From positions 1 to 34,257 of the forward strand of contig PXAT01000074.1 in the NCBI GenBank assembly GCA_003565775.1: 34,257 nucleotides of DNA, given 5' to 3'. The position numbers were made by a program, and so were the translations under genes. The DNA comes from Ectothiorhodospiraceae bacterium (GTDB taxonomy: Bacteria; Pseudomonadota; Gammaproteobacteria; Nitrococcales; Aquisalimonadaceae). Shown here piece after piece: positions 17,345 through 26,702 of the stretch (within the stretch, counting starts at the first letter, position 1; each line of letters begins with the position of its first letter). The notes below the pieces were generated by a model. It had not been told where the DNA came from and searched no databases. It was given only the letters and a program-made list of their open reading frames with translations.

Positions 17345-18075
17345 TACTGAAGATCCCCCCACAACGTCTGGAACGCCGCGATGGCGGCTATTCCGGCCGT
17401 CTCGGTCCTGAGGATTCTTGGGCCCAGGGCCATGGGTTTCCAGCCGGCTTCGCAGGCGGCGGCGACTTCGGCGTCGCTGAGGCCGCCTTCGGGGCCGACC
17501 AGCAGAGAGAGACCGTCGCTGCCGGGGGGCGAGAGGCCGCCGACACCGACCGTTGCCGTCGGATCCAGGACCAGGCCGGTGCCGGCCGGCGGGACTGACA
17601 GGAGTTCGTCCATGTTGCGGGCCGGCAGCAGGTCCGGGATCTCGCTGCGACCGCACTGTTCGCAGGCGCTGATGATGACTCCGCGCCAGTGCTCCAGCTT
17701 GCGCTGCAGGCGCTGACCATCAAGCCGCACCACGCTGCGCGCGGTGAACACCGGCATGATCCCGCTGACACCCAGTTCCACCGCCTTTTGCATGGCGGTC
17801 TCCATACGGTCGCCCTTGCTCACCCCCTGTACCAGCGTCAGCCGCAGACTCGGCGCAGTGCCGTTGTCCTGGCGCTGACCGAGCAGAACCGTCGCCCGCC
17901 GCCGCTCCAGCGCAGTCAGTTCGCCGGGATAGTCATGGCCATCGCCGTTGAACAGCACCACCGGATGGCCGACGCGAGTACGCAGCACCCGCAGATGTCC
18001 GGCGGGCACCGCCGGCAGCTCCACTTCGGTGGCCGGCTCCAGCACCTGCTCGAGATACAGTCGGGGGCACTTCAT
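17344..18075 (-). CDS. rsmE: 16S rRNA (uracil-1498-N3)-methyltransferase
   Basis: A 243-residue SPOUT-fold methyltransferase that methylates U1498 of 16S rRNA. The N-terminal PUA-like part has HLRVLRTRVGHPVVLFNGDG. RLTLVQGVSKGDRMETAMQKAVELGVSGIMPV, CEQCGRS, LLVGPEGGLSDAEV and LGPRILRTETAGIAAI form the SAM-binding trefoil knot. The length matches E. coli RsmE (243). It lies 9 bases downstream of chpC and may be co-transcribed with the pilus chemosensory genes, while using SAM like the convergent metabolic genes. Confidence 0.96.
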   Translation of the reverse strand: MKCPRLYLEQVLEPATEVELPAVPAGHLRVLRTRVGHPVVLFNGDGHDYPGELTALERRRATVLLGQRQDNGTAPSLRLTLVQGVSKGDRMETAMQKAVELGVSGIMPVFTARSVVRLDGQRLQRKLEHWRGVIISACEQCGRSEIPDLLPARNMDELLSVPPAGTGLVLDPTATVGVGGLSPPGSDGLSLLVGPEGGLSDAEVAAACEAGWKPMALGPRILRTETAGIAAIAAFQTLWGDLQ

Positions 18076-18084
18076 GGCGGTGGC

Positions 18085-18546
18085 TCAGGCCTTAACCGGT
18101 TCATCCAGCAGGGCGGCGATGGCGGCAAAGTCGGGGATCAGAGCGCGACCGCCATCCACCAGCATCGAGGCGGCAATGCCCGCCGCTACCAGCCCGTCGG
18201 GATCCGGCTCCAGATTCTCCGCATGGACCCGGGTCAGACGCGGTGAGCCCTGCAGCAGAATGACCACGAAGCGGTCGTCACGGGCAGTATCCACCAGTTT
18301 GAGCACCATCAGGCGACGCCTGGACCCGCCCATGGTCGGACTTCCCGAGGCCAGGCACTCCAGATCGATACACGGCAGGGACCGGTCGCGCCAGGTGATA
18401 TATCCCAGGAACCAGTTCGGGCCGTCCGTCGGAGACGGCGGTACGAAGCTGAGCACCTCGGCCACCAGGCTGCCGGGCACGAGCAGATTGGCGCGACTCA
18501 TGGGTGCCAGCAATGCGCGCACCGGATCGCCGTCGGATCGGCTCAT
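18085..18546 (-). CDS. chpC: CheW-like adaptor ChpC
   Basis: A 153-residue single CheW domain. NLLVPGSLVAEVLSF, GYITWRDRSLPCIDLECL and RLMVLKL follow the CheW barrel pattern. Its place after chpA matches chpC of P. aeruginosa. CheW adaptors couple receptors to the histidine kinase at the inner membrane; ChpC is thought to be a second adaptor besides PilI that may link an additional receptor to ChpA. It starts 21 bases after the chpA stop. A chpB methylesterase gene, present between chpA and chpC in P. aeruginosa, is missing. Confidence 0.85.
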   Translation of the reverse strand: MSRSDGDPVRALLAPMSRANLLVPGSLVAEVLSFVPPSPTDGPNWFLGYITWRDRSLPCIDLECLASGSPTMGGSRRRLMVLKLVDTARDDRFVVILLQGSPRLTRVHAENLEPDPDGLVAAGIAASMLVDGGRALIPDFAAIAALLDEPVKA

Positions 18547-18567
18547 GTCTCGTCTCCCCGGCCGGCG

Positions 18568-21500
18568 TCAGTCCGGATCATGGATCGGCTCCGCCGGTGC
18601 CAGCCCCAGCACCTGGTGCAGATAAGTCAGCAACTCGCTCTCCTGGTAAGGCTTGCCCACGTAATGCTGCACGCCCAGTTCCATTGCCCGCTGTCGGTGT
18701 TTTTCGCCGGTGCGCGAGGTCACCATGATGATCGGCAGCTGGCGCAATCCCGGCTCGTTGCGAATGAAGCTGGCCAGCTCATAGCCGTCCATGCGTGGCA
18801 TTTCGATATCCAGCAGCATCGCATCCGGACGGGTCTCCTGCAGCATAGCCACGGCATCGACGCCGTCCCGCGCCGTGACCACACGCATGCCCTGACGCTC
18901 CAGCAACCGGCTCGCCACCTTGCGCATGGTGATGGAATCGTCCACGACCATGACCAGCGGTGCCGGCTTTTCACTGGCCCAGTCCGCATCGTCACCGTCG
19001 ACCGCAGCGGATCCGGCGTCCGGCTCCCGCTCCTGACGCGCCAGTGCCGGCAGGTCGAGGATCAGCACCACACGCCCGTCACCCAGCAACGTGGCACCGA
19101 GCACTCCGGGTACCGCACTGATCTGCGGACCCACCGACTTCACCACCACCTCCCGGTTACCCAGCAACGCATCCACACGCAGGGCCAGGCGATTCTCGCC
19201 GACCGCCACCAGCACCAGGGGCACACGCCTGAGGCCGCTCGGCGGCGTCACCTGACCCAGTCCGAGCAGCTCCGCCAGCGAGACAATGCGGAAAGGCTCG
19301 CCGTCGTAATAGTGCATCTGATCCTCGGCCGCTGCAGTCAGGCGGCCCATCAGCTCATCACGGGAAATCCAGGCCACGGCCCGTACGCCGTTCAGCGGCA
19401 GCGCATAGGGCTGATCCTCGACCATGCACAACAGCGCCCGGTTTATCGCCAGGGTGAACGGCAGCCGCAGCGTGAAGGCGGTGCCCTCACCGGCCTCCGA
19501 CGCGATATCGATGGTCCCTCCAAGCTGCTTGATCTGGGCATTGACCACGTCCATGCCGACCCCGCGACCGGAGATCTGTGTGACCTCGCTGGCAGTGGAA
19601 AAGCCCGGCGCCAGGACGAAGCGCATCAGTTCCTGCCGCCCCGGTTCGGCATCCGCAGCCAGCAGACCCCGTTCCACGGCCCGTTCACGGATCGCATCCA
19701 GGCCCAGGCCGCCGCCATCGTCTTCCACCCGCAGGACGACATCGTTGCCCTCCCGACGCAGTGCGATGCCGATGCGCCCCTGTTCCGGCTTGCCCGCCGC
19801 CACGCGCTCCTCCGGCCTCTCAATCCCATGGGCCACGGCATTGCGCAGCAGATGTTCCAGCGGCGCGACCATGCGCTCCAGGACGGTGCGATCCATCTCG
19901 CCTTCGACACCGCTGACATCCAGCTGCACCGCGCGCCCCAGTTCGTCGGCGGTCTGCCGGACAATCCGGCGGAGCCGCGGCACCATTTGCGCAAACGGCA
20001 CCATGCGCGTGCGCATCAGGCCGTCCTGCAGCGATGTTCCGAGCCGCGCCTGCTGCTGCAGCAGGGTCTCCGAATCCCGCGCCAGCGCATCCAGCAGCCC
20101 CTGCAGGCTGCCCAGGTCGTTCATCGACTCGGCGAGTGCCCGAGACAACTCCTGCATGCGCGAGAAACGGTCCAGTTCCAGCGGATCGAACTGCGCCTGC
20201 TCGTCGGACTGCCCGGGATCGCGATCAAAGCGGTAACGAATCTGTTTCTCTGTCTCGATCTCCAGCGAACGCAACTGCTCCCGCACCCGGCCGACGGTCT
20301 GATCGAGCTCGCCCAGATTGAAGCGGAAACCGGACATCTGCTGTTCCAGACGCGAGCGGTAGACACTGATTTCGGCGGCCTCGTTGACCAGCGTGTCGAG
20401 CAGGTCCGAGGACACCCGTACCTGATCGCCGCCGGCGCTTGCCGGACCGGGTACCGGCGGCGTCGGCCGCGGTTCTTCGATCGGCTGTTGCGGCACATCG
20501 ACGCGCAGATCCCGCAGTTCACGGCGCAGGTCATGGGCGGCTTCCGGCATGTCACCGGCGCCGGCCTGCTCGCACATCTGCTGCAGGCGGTCATGGCCGC
20601 GTTCCAGCAGCGCCAGGGTCTCGGCCGAGGGCGGACGATTCGCCGGCTGCCGGTCGAGCAGGGTTTCGATGTCGTGGGCGAGATCGGCGATGGTGGGCAG
20701 ACCCGCCATGCGCGCGCCACCCTTCAGGGTGTGCAGAGCGCGGCGGATCTCGGCGACCGGCGCCGGGCTGGCCGGATTCAGTTGCCACTGGGGCAGGCGT
20801 TCGCCGATCATCAGCAGCGAATCACCAGCCTCCTCCAGAAACAGCTCGAGCAGTTCCGGTTCGTCCTCATCGGCGACGGGAGCCTGCGGCACCGACGGAT
20901 CCGTCGCCGTCACATCGCAGAGTTCCGCCAGCTCCGCGAGCAGCGCCTCGGCCTCTTCCGGCTCCGCCGGCATGCGCAGAGCCGCCAGCATGTCATCCAG
21001 CCGCTCGTGCACCCGTCGCAGGGCATCGAACAGGGTTTCGTCCACCGGCAGCGCCCGCGTATCCACGGCCTGCAGCACCGATTCCAGCCCCTGGCAGAGA
21101 TTGCCCATCGGCGCGCACTGCGCCAGCCGCGCGCCACCCTTGAGGGTATGCACGGAACGGCGGATCTCCGGGAGCCTGGAGCGGGTATCCCCGGTCCGCT
21201 GCCAGTCCTCCAGGGCATCACGCAGGACCTCGATCAGATCCTCGGCTTCCTCCAGAAACAGCAGCAGAAGCTCATCGTCTTCCGGGGTCCTGGCTGCCGC
21301 CTGCCGAGGTTCGACGAAGGTCGGTCGCCCGGCGTTCGGCAACTCGGCGAGCAGCGCGCTGGCGCGATTCACAAGGTCCGCCACCTCGGGCTGCGGCATG
21401 CTGACATCCCCGAGACTCGCGATCAGCTCACGCGTCCGGGTCAGCGTCTGATCCAGCAATTCCAGCTCGCGACGCTGCAGCGCCCGACCCTGATCGCGAT

Positions 21501-24339
21501 ACGCGCAGACCAGGGATTCCATGGCTCGCCCGAGCGAGGCCAGTGCCGTGACCTCGGCCATGCGAGCGCTGCCGCTCAGGGTATGCAGGGCACGCGCCAG
21601 CGGTTCGGTCACCTGGCCGCGCTGCCCCTGCTGACTGCAGGTCCGCAGGAAGCCGTCGATCACTCGCAGATGATCCTCGGTTTCGTTGCGGAAGACCTCG
21701 TAAAGCGCCGGATCCAGTGCCGGAGTCGGTGCCGCCGCAGACCCTTCCCCAGGCGACTCCTCATCGGCCTGATCCGCCAACGTCGACGCGTCCTCAGCGG
21801 CCTGTGCAACCGCCTCGTCCACCTCGCCGGCTTCGTCGTCCCCGGCCGGCGATGTGGTCACCGCCTCATCGGCACCAGCCCCATGATCGGCCAGATGTTC
21901 GGCCCGACGCATCAGGGCGCGCGGATCCTGTCCCGGTCCGTCACCACCACGCAGTTCCTCGACCATCGGCGGCATGCAGCTGATGATGTCCTGGATCACC
22001 GACTGCACCGGCCGGTCAGCCGGCACGCGACCGGCCAGCACGCGATTCAGTAACCGTTCCGCCGACCATGCCAGTTCGCCGATCAGCAGGGCGCCGATGG
22101 TACGGCCGCTACCCTTGACGGTATGGAACATGCGCCGGATGACCCCCAGCGCATCACGGTCGCTGCGATCGGACAACCAGTGCGGCAACTGCTCGGCGAG
22201 CGTTTCCAGCACTTCGTCCATCTCTTCCATGAAGATCTCGATCAGCTCGTCGTCGAGCTGGTCGGAACGTAACGCCACCCCATGATTGATGGCATCGGGG
22301 GCCGACCGGCCGCTGGCCGCGATGCCCGGCTCCGCCGCTGGCGGAGCGGCTTCCGACTCCGGCAGGATCCCGCGCTCGGGTTCGGGTTCGGGTTCGGGTT
22401 CGGGTTCGTCAACAGGCTCCGCGGCAACGGCAGCTTCCGCCAGCTCACCGGGGTCATCACCTTCTGCCGGCGTCGCCTCTTCGGATACCGGTTCCGGCTG
22501 CTGCTGCGCCGTCGTGTCGTCCTCGGATCCGACCGTCTCGTCGGTATCGGCCGGCGACTCATCGCCGGTGGCCTCGACGCTGTCGTCGGCGCCCTCCGAC
22601 ACCAGCGCGTCCCATTGCGAGGCCACCGGGTCCGCTGCCTCAACCTCCTCCGTCGCGCCGGGATCGGCTGCCGGTGGTTCGACCCCGGACTCGACCTCGG
22701 TATCCTCGGTCTCCGCCTCCGACGCCCCGTCGGTCGATGCCGCGCTCGGCCATGGCAACAGGTCGAGCCGGGATTCCGCCTTCTGCAGCAAGTCCTCGCG
22801 GCGCTGGCGCCCCTCCAGTTCGTTCTCGAGAAACAGCTCCACGCCGGCCACCGCCTCGGCCACCGCCGTCTCCTGGTCCGACGACGGCTGCTCGTCACCG
22901 GACAGCAGCTGATCCAGCCCGTCGACGACAGCGGTCAGTACATGCCGACAACGGTCCAGTTGCATCAGGGACAGGGCGCCACCCAGGCGCTTGATGATCT
23001 CGCTCGCGCGCTCGCCGGACTCGCCCTCGCGCAGGCGCCGCAGCAGGGCATCCTTGAGAGCGTCCACGTCCTTCAGCACTTCCTGCAGCACCCGGCGTCG
23101 CAGTCCTCCCTGACGCAGCTGGAACAGTCCGCTGTCGCTGATCGAACCGTCCTCGTGCAGGGCCCGCTCCGGCTCCAGCGGCTCGCCGGCAATCGCTGCG
23201 TCGAGACTGGTCTCGGCCAGCAGCAAGGCGCGGGCCACCTCCACCATCTCTGCCTCGTCCGCCTGACCACTCTGCCGGCAGGCGGCAATCGCTTCCCGAC
23301 GCCGGCGGATGGCATTAGCTGGCACCGCCAGTCCGGCCATCGCCAGGGCACCGGCGACCCGGGTCAGGATGTCCTCGGCGTCGGCAAGGCGCCCGACCTC
23401 GGCCTCGCCGCCCCGGGCGACCATGTCGAGGGCATCTTCCAGCGCCGCCAGATCCTCCTCGATCGCACCGGCGGCGGCCCGCAGCACCGCCGCACCCGGC
23501 CGCGGTGCCGCTTCCGGCGTCCGGCGCGGCGCGGGCGGCTGATCGAAAACGCGTTCCGGCTGACGGTCGCGCAGACTTCGCAACAGGTCGGAAGAGGGCT
23601 CCAGTTCGGCAACCGCCGCCGAGTCCTGACGGATCATGTCCCGTAACTGACGATCGATCTGGCCGAGCAGCAGTCGGGTTTCGCCATCGACCACAGCCTC
23701 CCCGTCGGCAATCTCGCGCAGCAGGGCCGCGGTCCGCCACCAGCACTCCTGCATCTGCGGACGTTCGCTGGCCGCCTGCAGGCGTTCGAGGGCCCGTTGC
23801 ATGTCGGCCGCCACGGCCTCGTCGAGATCGCCTCGCAGGAGCTGCAACAGACCGCGCTGATACGTCGGCCGTTGTTCCCGTGCCGTGGCATGCAGGCTGC
23901 TGCCGTCGCCGGCGTCGAAGGACGGCCCGACGTCGGGTTCCGGCGCGCCCTGCAGACGTCGGATGCGGCGGAGAAGACTCGCGATCTGGGGACTGCTGCC
24001 GCTCTGCCCGGACTCGATGCGATCGACCGAATCGGCGAGCTGCAGGATGCCGGTCATCAGCACGTCCTGGACTTCTTCGCGGTGCTCGTCGCTGGCGCCT
24101 TCGCGAAAATCCGCCAGCATCGCCTCGAGCGCGAGGGCCAGATGATTCAGTTCGCCGAAACCGAGCATGGCGAAGCATCCGCGCGCATCCCGCAGATGCT
24201 GTTCGCACTGCTGCAGACTGCGCTGATTGGCAAAATCCTCGGTGTATTCCTGAACGGCGGCCGCCGCGTGATCGAGGCTGCGGTCGATCTCGCCTCGCAC
24301 CCAGGACAGGCCGCGCAATACCGTTTCGGTATCCGTCAC
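18568..24339 (-). CDS. chpA: Hybrid chemosensory histidine kinase ChpA
   Basis: A 1923-residue CheA-type kinase controlling type IV pili. P. aeruginosa ChpA is longer, near 2470. The N-terminal ~600 residues are helical and degenerate, followed by an acidic linker with a Glu-Pro repeat near residue 650. Four Hpt domains carry HTVKG (about 737), HTLSG (about 918), HTLKG (about 1064) and HTLKG (about 1203). Next come a dimerisation helix pair (about 1305-1400), the HATPase domain (HLLRNAVAHGIE about 1495, EDDGGGLG, GRGVGMD about 1593), a CheW-like domain (about 1640-1770), and a C-terminal receiver with VVDDSITMRK and LLDIEMPRMDG (phospho-Asp about 1843). The start is GTG at 24337-24339 with GGAGGT upstream; a longer ATG frame has no such signal. 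It should phosphorylate PilG and PilH. Confidence 0.95.
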   Translation of the reverse strand: MTDTETVLRGLSWVRGEIDRSLDHAAAAVQEYTEDFANQRSLQQCEQHLRDARGCFAMLGFGELNHLALALEAMLADFREGASDEHREEVQDVLMTGILQLADSVDRIESGQSGSSPQIASLLRRIRRLQGAPEPDVGPSFDAGDGSSLHATAREQRPTYQRGLLQLLRGDLDEAVAADMQRALERLQAASERPQMQECWWRTAALLREIADGEAVVDGETRLLLGQIDRQLRDMIRQDSAAVAELEPSSDLLRSLRDRQPERVFDQPPAPRRTPEAAPRPGAAVLRAAAGAIEEDLAALEDALDMVARGGEAEVGRLADAEDILTRVAGALAMAGLAVPANAIRRRREAIAACRQSGQADEAEMVEVARALLLAETSLDAAIAGEPLEPERALHEDGSISDSGLFQLRQGGLRRRVLQEVLKDVDALKDALLRRLREGESGERASEIIKRLGGALSLMQLDRCRHVLTAVVDGLDQLLSGDEQPSSDQETAVAEAVAGVELFLENELEGRQRREDLLQKAESRLDLLPWPSAASTDGASEAETEDTEVESGVEPPAADPGATEEVEAADPVASQWDALVSEGADDSVEATGDESPADTDETVGSEDDTTAQQQPEPVSEEATPAEGDDPGELAEAAVAAEPVDEPEPEPEPEPERGILPESEAAPPAAEPGIAASGRSAPDAINHGVALRSDQLDDELIEIFMEEMDEVLETLAEQLPHWLSDRSDRDALGVIRRMFHTVKGSGRTIGALLIGELAWSAERLLNRVLAGRVPADRPVQSVIQDIISCMPPMVEELRGGDGPGQDPRALMRRAEHLADHGAGADEAVTTSPAGDDEAGEVDEAVAQAAEDASTLADQADEESPGEGSAAAPTPALDPALYEVFRNETEDHLRVIDGFLRTCSQQGQRGQVTEPLARALHTLSGSARMAEVTALASLGRAMESLVCAYRDQGRALQRRELELLDQTLTRTRELIASLGDVSMPQPEVADLVNRASALLAELPNAGRPTFVEPRQAAARTPEDDELLLLFLEEAEDLIEVLRDALEDWQRTGDTRSRLPEIRRSVHTLKGGARLAQCAPMGNLCQGLESVLQAVDTRALPVDETLFDALRRVHERLDDMLAALRMPAEPEEAEALLAELAELCDVTATDPSVPQAPVADEDEPELLELFLEEAGDSLLMIGERLPQWQLNPASPAPVAEIRRALHTLKGGARMAGLPTIADLAHDIETLLDRQPANRPPSAETLALLERGHDRLQQMCEQAGAGDMPEAAHDLRRELRDLRVDVPQQPIEEPRPTPPVPGPASAGGDQVRVSSDLLDTLVNEAAEISVYRSRLEQQMSGFRFNLGELDQTVGRVREQLRSLEIETEKQIRYRFDRDPGQSDEQAQFDPLELDRFSRMQELSRALAESMNDLGSLQGLLDALARDSETLLQQQARLGTSLQDGLMRTRMVPFAQMVPRLRRIVRQTADELGRAVQLDVSGVEGEMDRTVLERMVAPLEHLLRNAVAHGIERPEERVAAGKPEQGRIGIALRREGNDVVLRVEDDGGGLGLDAIRERAVERGLLAADAEPGRQELMRFVLAPGFSTASEVTQISGRGVGMDVVNAQIKQLGGTIDIASEAGEGTAFTLRLPFTLAINRALLCMVEDQPYALPLNGVRAVAWISRDELMGRLTAAAEDQMHYYDGEPFRIVSLAELLGLGQVTPPSGLRRVPLVLVAVGENRLALRVDALLGNREVVVKSVGPQISAVPGVLGATLLGDGRVVLILDLPALARQEREPDAGSAAVDGDDADWASEKPAPLVMVVDDSITMRKVASRLLERQGMRVVTARDGVDAVAMLQETRPDAMLLDIEMPRMDGYELASFIRNEPGLRQLPIIMVTSRTGEKHRQRAMELGVQHYVGKPYQESELLTYLHQVLGLAPAEPIHDPD
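22376..22404 (-). repeat. In-frame hexanucleotide repeat in chpA (Glu-Pro linker)
   Basis: TTCGGG is repeated four times at 22381-22404, with partial units on both sides. On the coding strand it encodes alternating Glu and Pro (EPEPEPEPEP) between the N-terminal region and the first canonical Hpt domain. Unit changes would lengthen or shorten a rigid spacer without shifting the frame. Confidence 0.9.
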
Positions 24340-24344
24340 ATCAC

Positions 24345-24350
24345 ACCTCC
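24345..24350 (-). promoter_or_regulatory. Shine-Dalgarno of chpA fixing a GTG start
   Basis: The minus strand reads GGAGGT here, 5 bases before GTG at 24337-24339. This supports the GTG over an in-frame ATG 24 bases upstream that would overlap the ribosome site. Confidence 0.8.
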
Positions 24351-24366
24351 GCGGCAGGGGCACCGG

Positions 24367-24403
24367 GGCGGCAGCGCCTCGTCAAACCGAGGCATGTGCC
24401 GCC
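24367..24403 (-). promoter_or_regulatory. Intercistronic hairpin between pilJ and chpA
   Basis: GGCGGCA (24367-24373) pairs with TGCCGCC (24397-24403), and inside it GCCTCG (24376-24381) pairs with CGAGGC (24388-24393) over a 6-base loop. No T-run follows on the minus strand. Such a structure in a gap between genes can stabilise the upstream mRNA or tune the protein ratio of receptor to kinase. Confidence 0.5.
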
Positions 24404-24426
24404 ATGCTGCTGGCGCCGGGCGCAGT

Positions 24427-25677
24427 TCAAGGCAGCTTGAAACCGGACACGGACTGACGCAGATCATTGGCCAGCTCGGTGAGATTGCCGATCGACGTGG
24501 CGGTCTGGTTGGTGCCGGCCGATGTCTGCGAGGTGATTTCCTGGATCACGTTCATGGTGTCGGTGATCCCGGTGGCGGCACTCGCCTGCTGTCGTGCCGC
24601 CTCGCTGATCCGTGTGATCAACTGCTCCAGTTGTTCCGAGGTCATCTGAATCTCCTGCAGCGCTTCACCGGCGTCCTCGGCCAGGCGTGCGCCGCTGACC
24701 ACACCGGCGGTGGACTGCTCCATCGACATCACCGCCTCGCTGGTATCGGTCTGGATTGCCTTGACCAGGGCTTCGATCTGCTTGGTGGCCCCGCCCGAGC
24801 GTTCCGCCAGCCGCTGCACCTCGTCCGCGACCACGGCGAAGCCGCGGCCGGCCTCGCCGGCCATGGCCGCCTGGATCGAGGCGTTCAGGGCGAGGATGTT
24901 GGTCTGATCGGCGATGTCGTTGATCAGCTCGACGATGTTGCCGATTTCCTGGGACGACTCGCCCAGCCGCTTGATGCGCTTGGAGGTCTCCTGGATCTGT
25001 TCGCGAATGCCGTCCATGCCGTCGATGGTGCGGCGTACCGTGTCACCACCGCGACTGGCGAGTTCCACCGAGCGCTGCGCCACCCGGGCCGACTCCTCGG
25101 CGTTGCCGGACACCTGCTCGATCGAGCGGGCCATCTCGCCGACCGCCGCAGAGGCCAGCGTGATCTGATGCGATTGATGATCAGAAGCCTCGGCCAGCTG
25201 CAAGGCCGTCGCCTGGCTGTCGGTGGCGGCAGTGGACACCTGGGCCGAGGTCTCGTTGATCGTGGTCACCAGGTTGCGCAGTGCGTCGATGGCGTCGTTG
25301 AAGGCATCGGCAATGGCACCGGTGAACTCCTCACCCACCGAAGCCTGGGTGGTGAGGTCGCCCTCGGACAGGCCCTGGATTTCATCCAGCAGATTGAGGA
25401 TCGCCATCTGGTCGCGTTGTGCCGTGGCCTGGAGCCGGGCGCGTTCGGCTTCGGCGACCTGTTGCTGACGTCGCGACTCGGCCCGCGCCAGGCCGACCTG
25501 GATCAGCAACAGCACCAGCGCGGCGCCGAGCAGGCCGGCCAGGGCTTCGGACGGCAATAACGCCCCAGCCCCCATCTGCAGACTCAGCAGGGAAGCCAGC
25601 GGCACCGCCACCAGGACAAACAGGATGACGCTGAACAGGATATTCAGGGTCTGTAACCGGTCGACCTTGCCTTCCAT
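24427..25677 (-). CDS. pilJ: Methyl-accepting chemotaxis protein PilJ, lacking a periplasmic domain
   Basis: A 416-residue receptor. Residues about 11-33 and 45-64 are membrane helices separated by only about 11 residues, so no periplasmic sensor domain exists. P. aeruginosa PilJ has about 680 residues with a large periplasmic part. After TM2 come a HAMP-like stretch with [14 protein letters not shown], a long coiled coil, and the conserved signalling tip [40 protein letters not shown] (about 255-294). The ATG at 25675-25677 has GGGGAAG at 25686-25692. A GTG 33 bases further upstream has no ribosome site. Position between pilI and chpA identifies it as PilJ. Confidence 0.88.
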   Translation of the reverse strand: MEGKVDRLQTLNILFSVILFVLVAVPLASLLSLQMGAGALLPSEALAGLLGAALVLLLIQVGLARAESRRQQQVAEAERARLQATAQRDQMAILNLLDEIQGLSEGDLTTQASVGEEFTGAIADAFNDAIDALRNLVTTINETSAQVSTAATDSQATALQLAEASDHQSHQITLASAAVGEMARSIEQVSGNAEESARVAQRSVELASRGGDTVRRTIDGMDGIREQIQETSKRIKRLGESSQEIGNIVELINDIADQTNILALNASIQAAMAGEAGRGFAVVADEVQRLAERSGGATKQIEALVKAIQTDTSEAVMSMEQSTAGVVSGARLAEDAGEALQEIQMTSEQLEQLITRISEAARQQASAATGITDTMNVIQEITSQTSAGTNQTATSIGNLTELANDLRQSVSGFKLP

Positions 25678-25734
25678 TGTTTGCTCTTCCCCGTTGTGTT
25701 GTTCAGCCACTCGCGGGTGGCGACTCGCGTTTCC

Positions 25735-26280
25735 TTAACCCGCCACCCGAAAGAAATCCTGGTGCGCGACCAGACCGGTCACGCTCAGTACCAGCCAGCG
25801 CTGCTCATCTTCGACGAACATGCCCGGCATCACTGCCTCCATGTCCGCCGGCAGTTCCTCGTCCACCGGCACCAGACTGTCGCGGGCGAATTGGCGGATA
25901 CCGAGGGCCTCGTCGACCAGCAGCCCGGTGCTCAGCTGTTCGGTGCGCACCACCAGCACCCGGGACGAGCGCGTGACGGTACTCATGCCGTCGCCGAGAA
26001 AACCGGCCAGATCCATGATCGGCAGCAGATTGCCGCGCACATTGGCGATACCCTTGAGCCAGCGTCGGGCGCCCGGAACCGCGGCCAGCGCGGGATACTG
26101 CACCACCTCCTCGACCTCGCCGGTGCGACAGACGCAGTAGCGTCCGGCCAGCCGGAAGGAAACCCCCTGCCACTGATCCTGGCCCGAGGTCGCTTCCCGC
26201 CCCGGCGTCCCGGCGTGAGCCCGCCCGAGGGCATCCAGACGATGCAGCAGAGCGAGAGCGGTTGCCGTCGACGCCGTCAT
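25735..26280 (-). CDS. pilI: CheW-like chemosensory adaptor PilI
   Basis: A 181-residue CheW-domain protein that should couple PilJ to the kinase ChpA. GVSFRLAGRYCVCRTGEVEEVVQYP, WLKGIANVRGNLLPIMDLAGFLGDG and RVLVVRTEQLSTGLLVDEALGIRQF follow the CheW barrel pattern. The order pilG-pilH-pilI-pilJ-chpA is that of the Pseudomonas Chp cluster. Its ATG overlaps the pilH stop codon by one base (TGATG), so translation of the two is coupled. A 57-base gap leads to pilJ. Confidence 0.92.
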   Translation of the reverse strand: MTASTATALALLHRLDALGRAHAGTPGREATSGQDQWQGVSFRLAGRYCVCRTGEVEEVVQYPALAAVPGARRWLKGIANVRGNLLPIMDLAGFLGDGMSTVTRSSRVLVVRTEQLSTGLLVDEALGIRQFARDSLVPVDEELPADMEAVMPGMFVEDEQRWLVLSVTGLVAHQDFFRVAG

Positions 26281-26645
26281 CAGGCCGCCATCACGCTGCG
26301 CACCTTGCTCAGCAGCTGATCTTCACTGACCGGCTTGACCAGATAGTCACGTGCCCCCTGACGCATGCCCCAGATGCGATCGGTCTCCTGATCCTTGGTG
26401 CTGATGATGATCACCGGGATGGCGTTGGTCAGTTCGTCGCGGCTGAGCTTCCGGGTCGCCTGAAAACCGTTCATGCCGGGCATCACGATGTCCATCAGGA
26501 TCAGGTCCGGCCGCACCTCGCGCGCGATGCGGACGCCCTCCTCGCCGGTGCCGGCCACCAGAACCTGGAAATCATGCTTCTCCAGCATGCTGCGAAAGAC
26601 ATGCGTTTCGGTCGGCGAATCGTCGACGATCAGTACCCTTCTCAT
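26280..26645 (-). CDS. pilH: Response regulator PilH
   Basis: A 121-residue single CheY-like receiver domain. VLIVDDSPTETH carries the acidic pocket, D52 in LILMDIVMPGMNG is the phosphorylation site, IISTKDQETDR the conserved Thr region, and YLVKPV the lysine (about 104). In P. aeruginosa PilH influences pilus retraction and acts against or downstream of PilG. Position directly after pilG separates it from other CheY-like proteins. ChpA is the expected phosphate donor. Confidence 0.94.
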   Translation of the reverse strand: MRRVLIVDDSPTETHVFRSMLEKHDFQVLVAGTGEEGVRIAREVRPDLILMDIVMPGMNGFQATRKLSRDELTNAIPVIIISTKDQETDRIWGMRQGARDYLVKPVSEDQLLSKVRSVMAA

Positions 26646-26702
26646 GCATGCGTCCCCGATCGGGACCGCGTCCGGTGGCGCAGCCCCGCAAGTAAGATAT
26701 TG

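Noticed and set aside
18580-22053. 1157-codon plus-strand open frame opposite chpA
   Set aside because: It is antisense to a well-supported kinase. The composition, rich in Arg, Gln and His, is that of GC-driven shadow frames.
22376-22404. Phase-variable on/off switch in chpA
   Set aside because: The repeat unit is 6 bp, so copy-number changes keep the frame; only linker length could vary.
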